From contig CM043961.1 in the NCBI GenBank assembly GCA_014529385.2, forward strand, positions 10,590,478 to 10,654,477: a stretch of 64,000 nt of DNA, read 5' to 3'. Position numbers and translations under genes: made by a program. The notes below the pieces were generated by a model. That model saw nothing but the letters and a program-made list of their open reading frames with translations. It made no database searches and was not told where the DNA came from. Each line of letters opens with the position of its first letter. The first letter of the stretch is position 1. Shown in pieces: positions 63,820-64,000 of the stretch. Origin of the DNA: Adiantum capillus-veneris (taxonomy: Eukaryota; Streptophyta; Polypodiopsida; Polypodiales; Pteridaceae).

Positions 63820-64000
63820 ATACCTGCAATTATAAGGTAAGTGGAAGTCTCTGTAATATGTAATTATCGCTCTCTATCTATGTTCGCTCTCTAAGTGTCT
63901 AAATGCCATTATTTGCTCTCTGACTCTTTTTCTCTCTACATCAGACTCCATAATAGTCACGACTATAGTCCGCCTCTTCAGGTAGAAGATTCCGACAGGA
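63820..64000. other. Host sequence at window edge, identity uncertain
   Basis: On the minus strand a frame running in from the window edge (PVGIFYLKRRTIVVTIMES) stays open for about 40 codons before a stop. It could be an upstream exon of the PEC-like gene, but similarity is too weak to call. Confidence 0.25.

Noticed and set aside
63820-64000. Possible upstream PEC-like exon at the window edge
   Set aside because: Only about 40 codons, cut by the window end, with weak resemblance; listed as uncertain sequence instead.

Overview
The window looks like nuclear DNA of a land plant. Plant-type gene sequence is present: a decayed rbcS (RuBisCO small subunit) copy, an alpha-tubulin fragment, and the C-terminal exons of a CASTOR/POLLUX-like channel closest to the plastid-envelope PEC1/PEC2 group. 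Introns are short with GT-AG borders, and plant-type Copia, Gypsy and L1 elements are everywhere. A hemerythrin-domain gene plus a large non-L1 LINE family hint at a non-seed plant (bryophyte, lycophyte or fern grade), but this is inference from recalled family knowledge and no species can be named. Only two host genes appear functional; most of the rest is mobile DNA in various stages of decay.

Layout. 0-4.8 kb: long-armed foldback element, microsatellites, an rbcS pseudogene and a decayed unknown reading frame. 4.8-8.1 kb: old Gypsy remnant. 8.1-11.1 kb: no gene seen, CT/GT microsatellites. 11.1-12.1 kb: three-exon hemerythrin-like gene. 13.8-15.5 kb: L1 remnant (minus) with a nested palindrome beside it. 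18.26-23.41 kb: Copia element with both LTRs and a 5-bp target duplication. 25.4-30.5 kb: decayed L1 (plus). 24.7-25.0 kb and 30.5-50.3 kb: at least nine minus-strand pieces of a second LINE family, arranged head to tail. Their 3' ends abut (GA)n on the plus strand, that is (TC)n tails in the element sense. 50.4-53.1 kb: 3' exons of the PEC-like channel gene (minus). 53.2-53.6 kb: small Helitron-like element. 53.82-63.81 kb: gag-protease-only Gypsy-like element (minus) with both LTRs and a target duplication. It carries an alpha-tubulin fragment and a G-rich minisatellite, and a gag-protease-only Copia-like element (56.94-60.63 kb) is nested in its protease region.

The most interesting signals are three. 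First, the LINE array looks like elements that insert into their own (TC)n tails and share a conserved 3' RNA hairpin, supported by a compensatory base change. Second, the non-autonomous Gypsy-like element has taken up an internally deleted alpha-tubulin fragment. Third, the PEC-like gene is either interrupted by, or ends at, an 11-kb block of nested mobile DNA.
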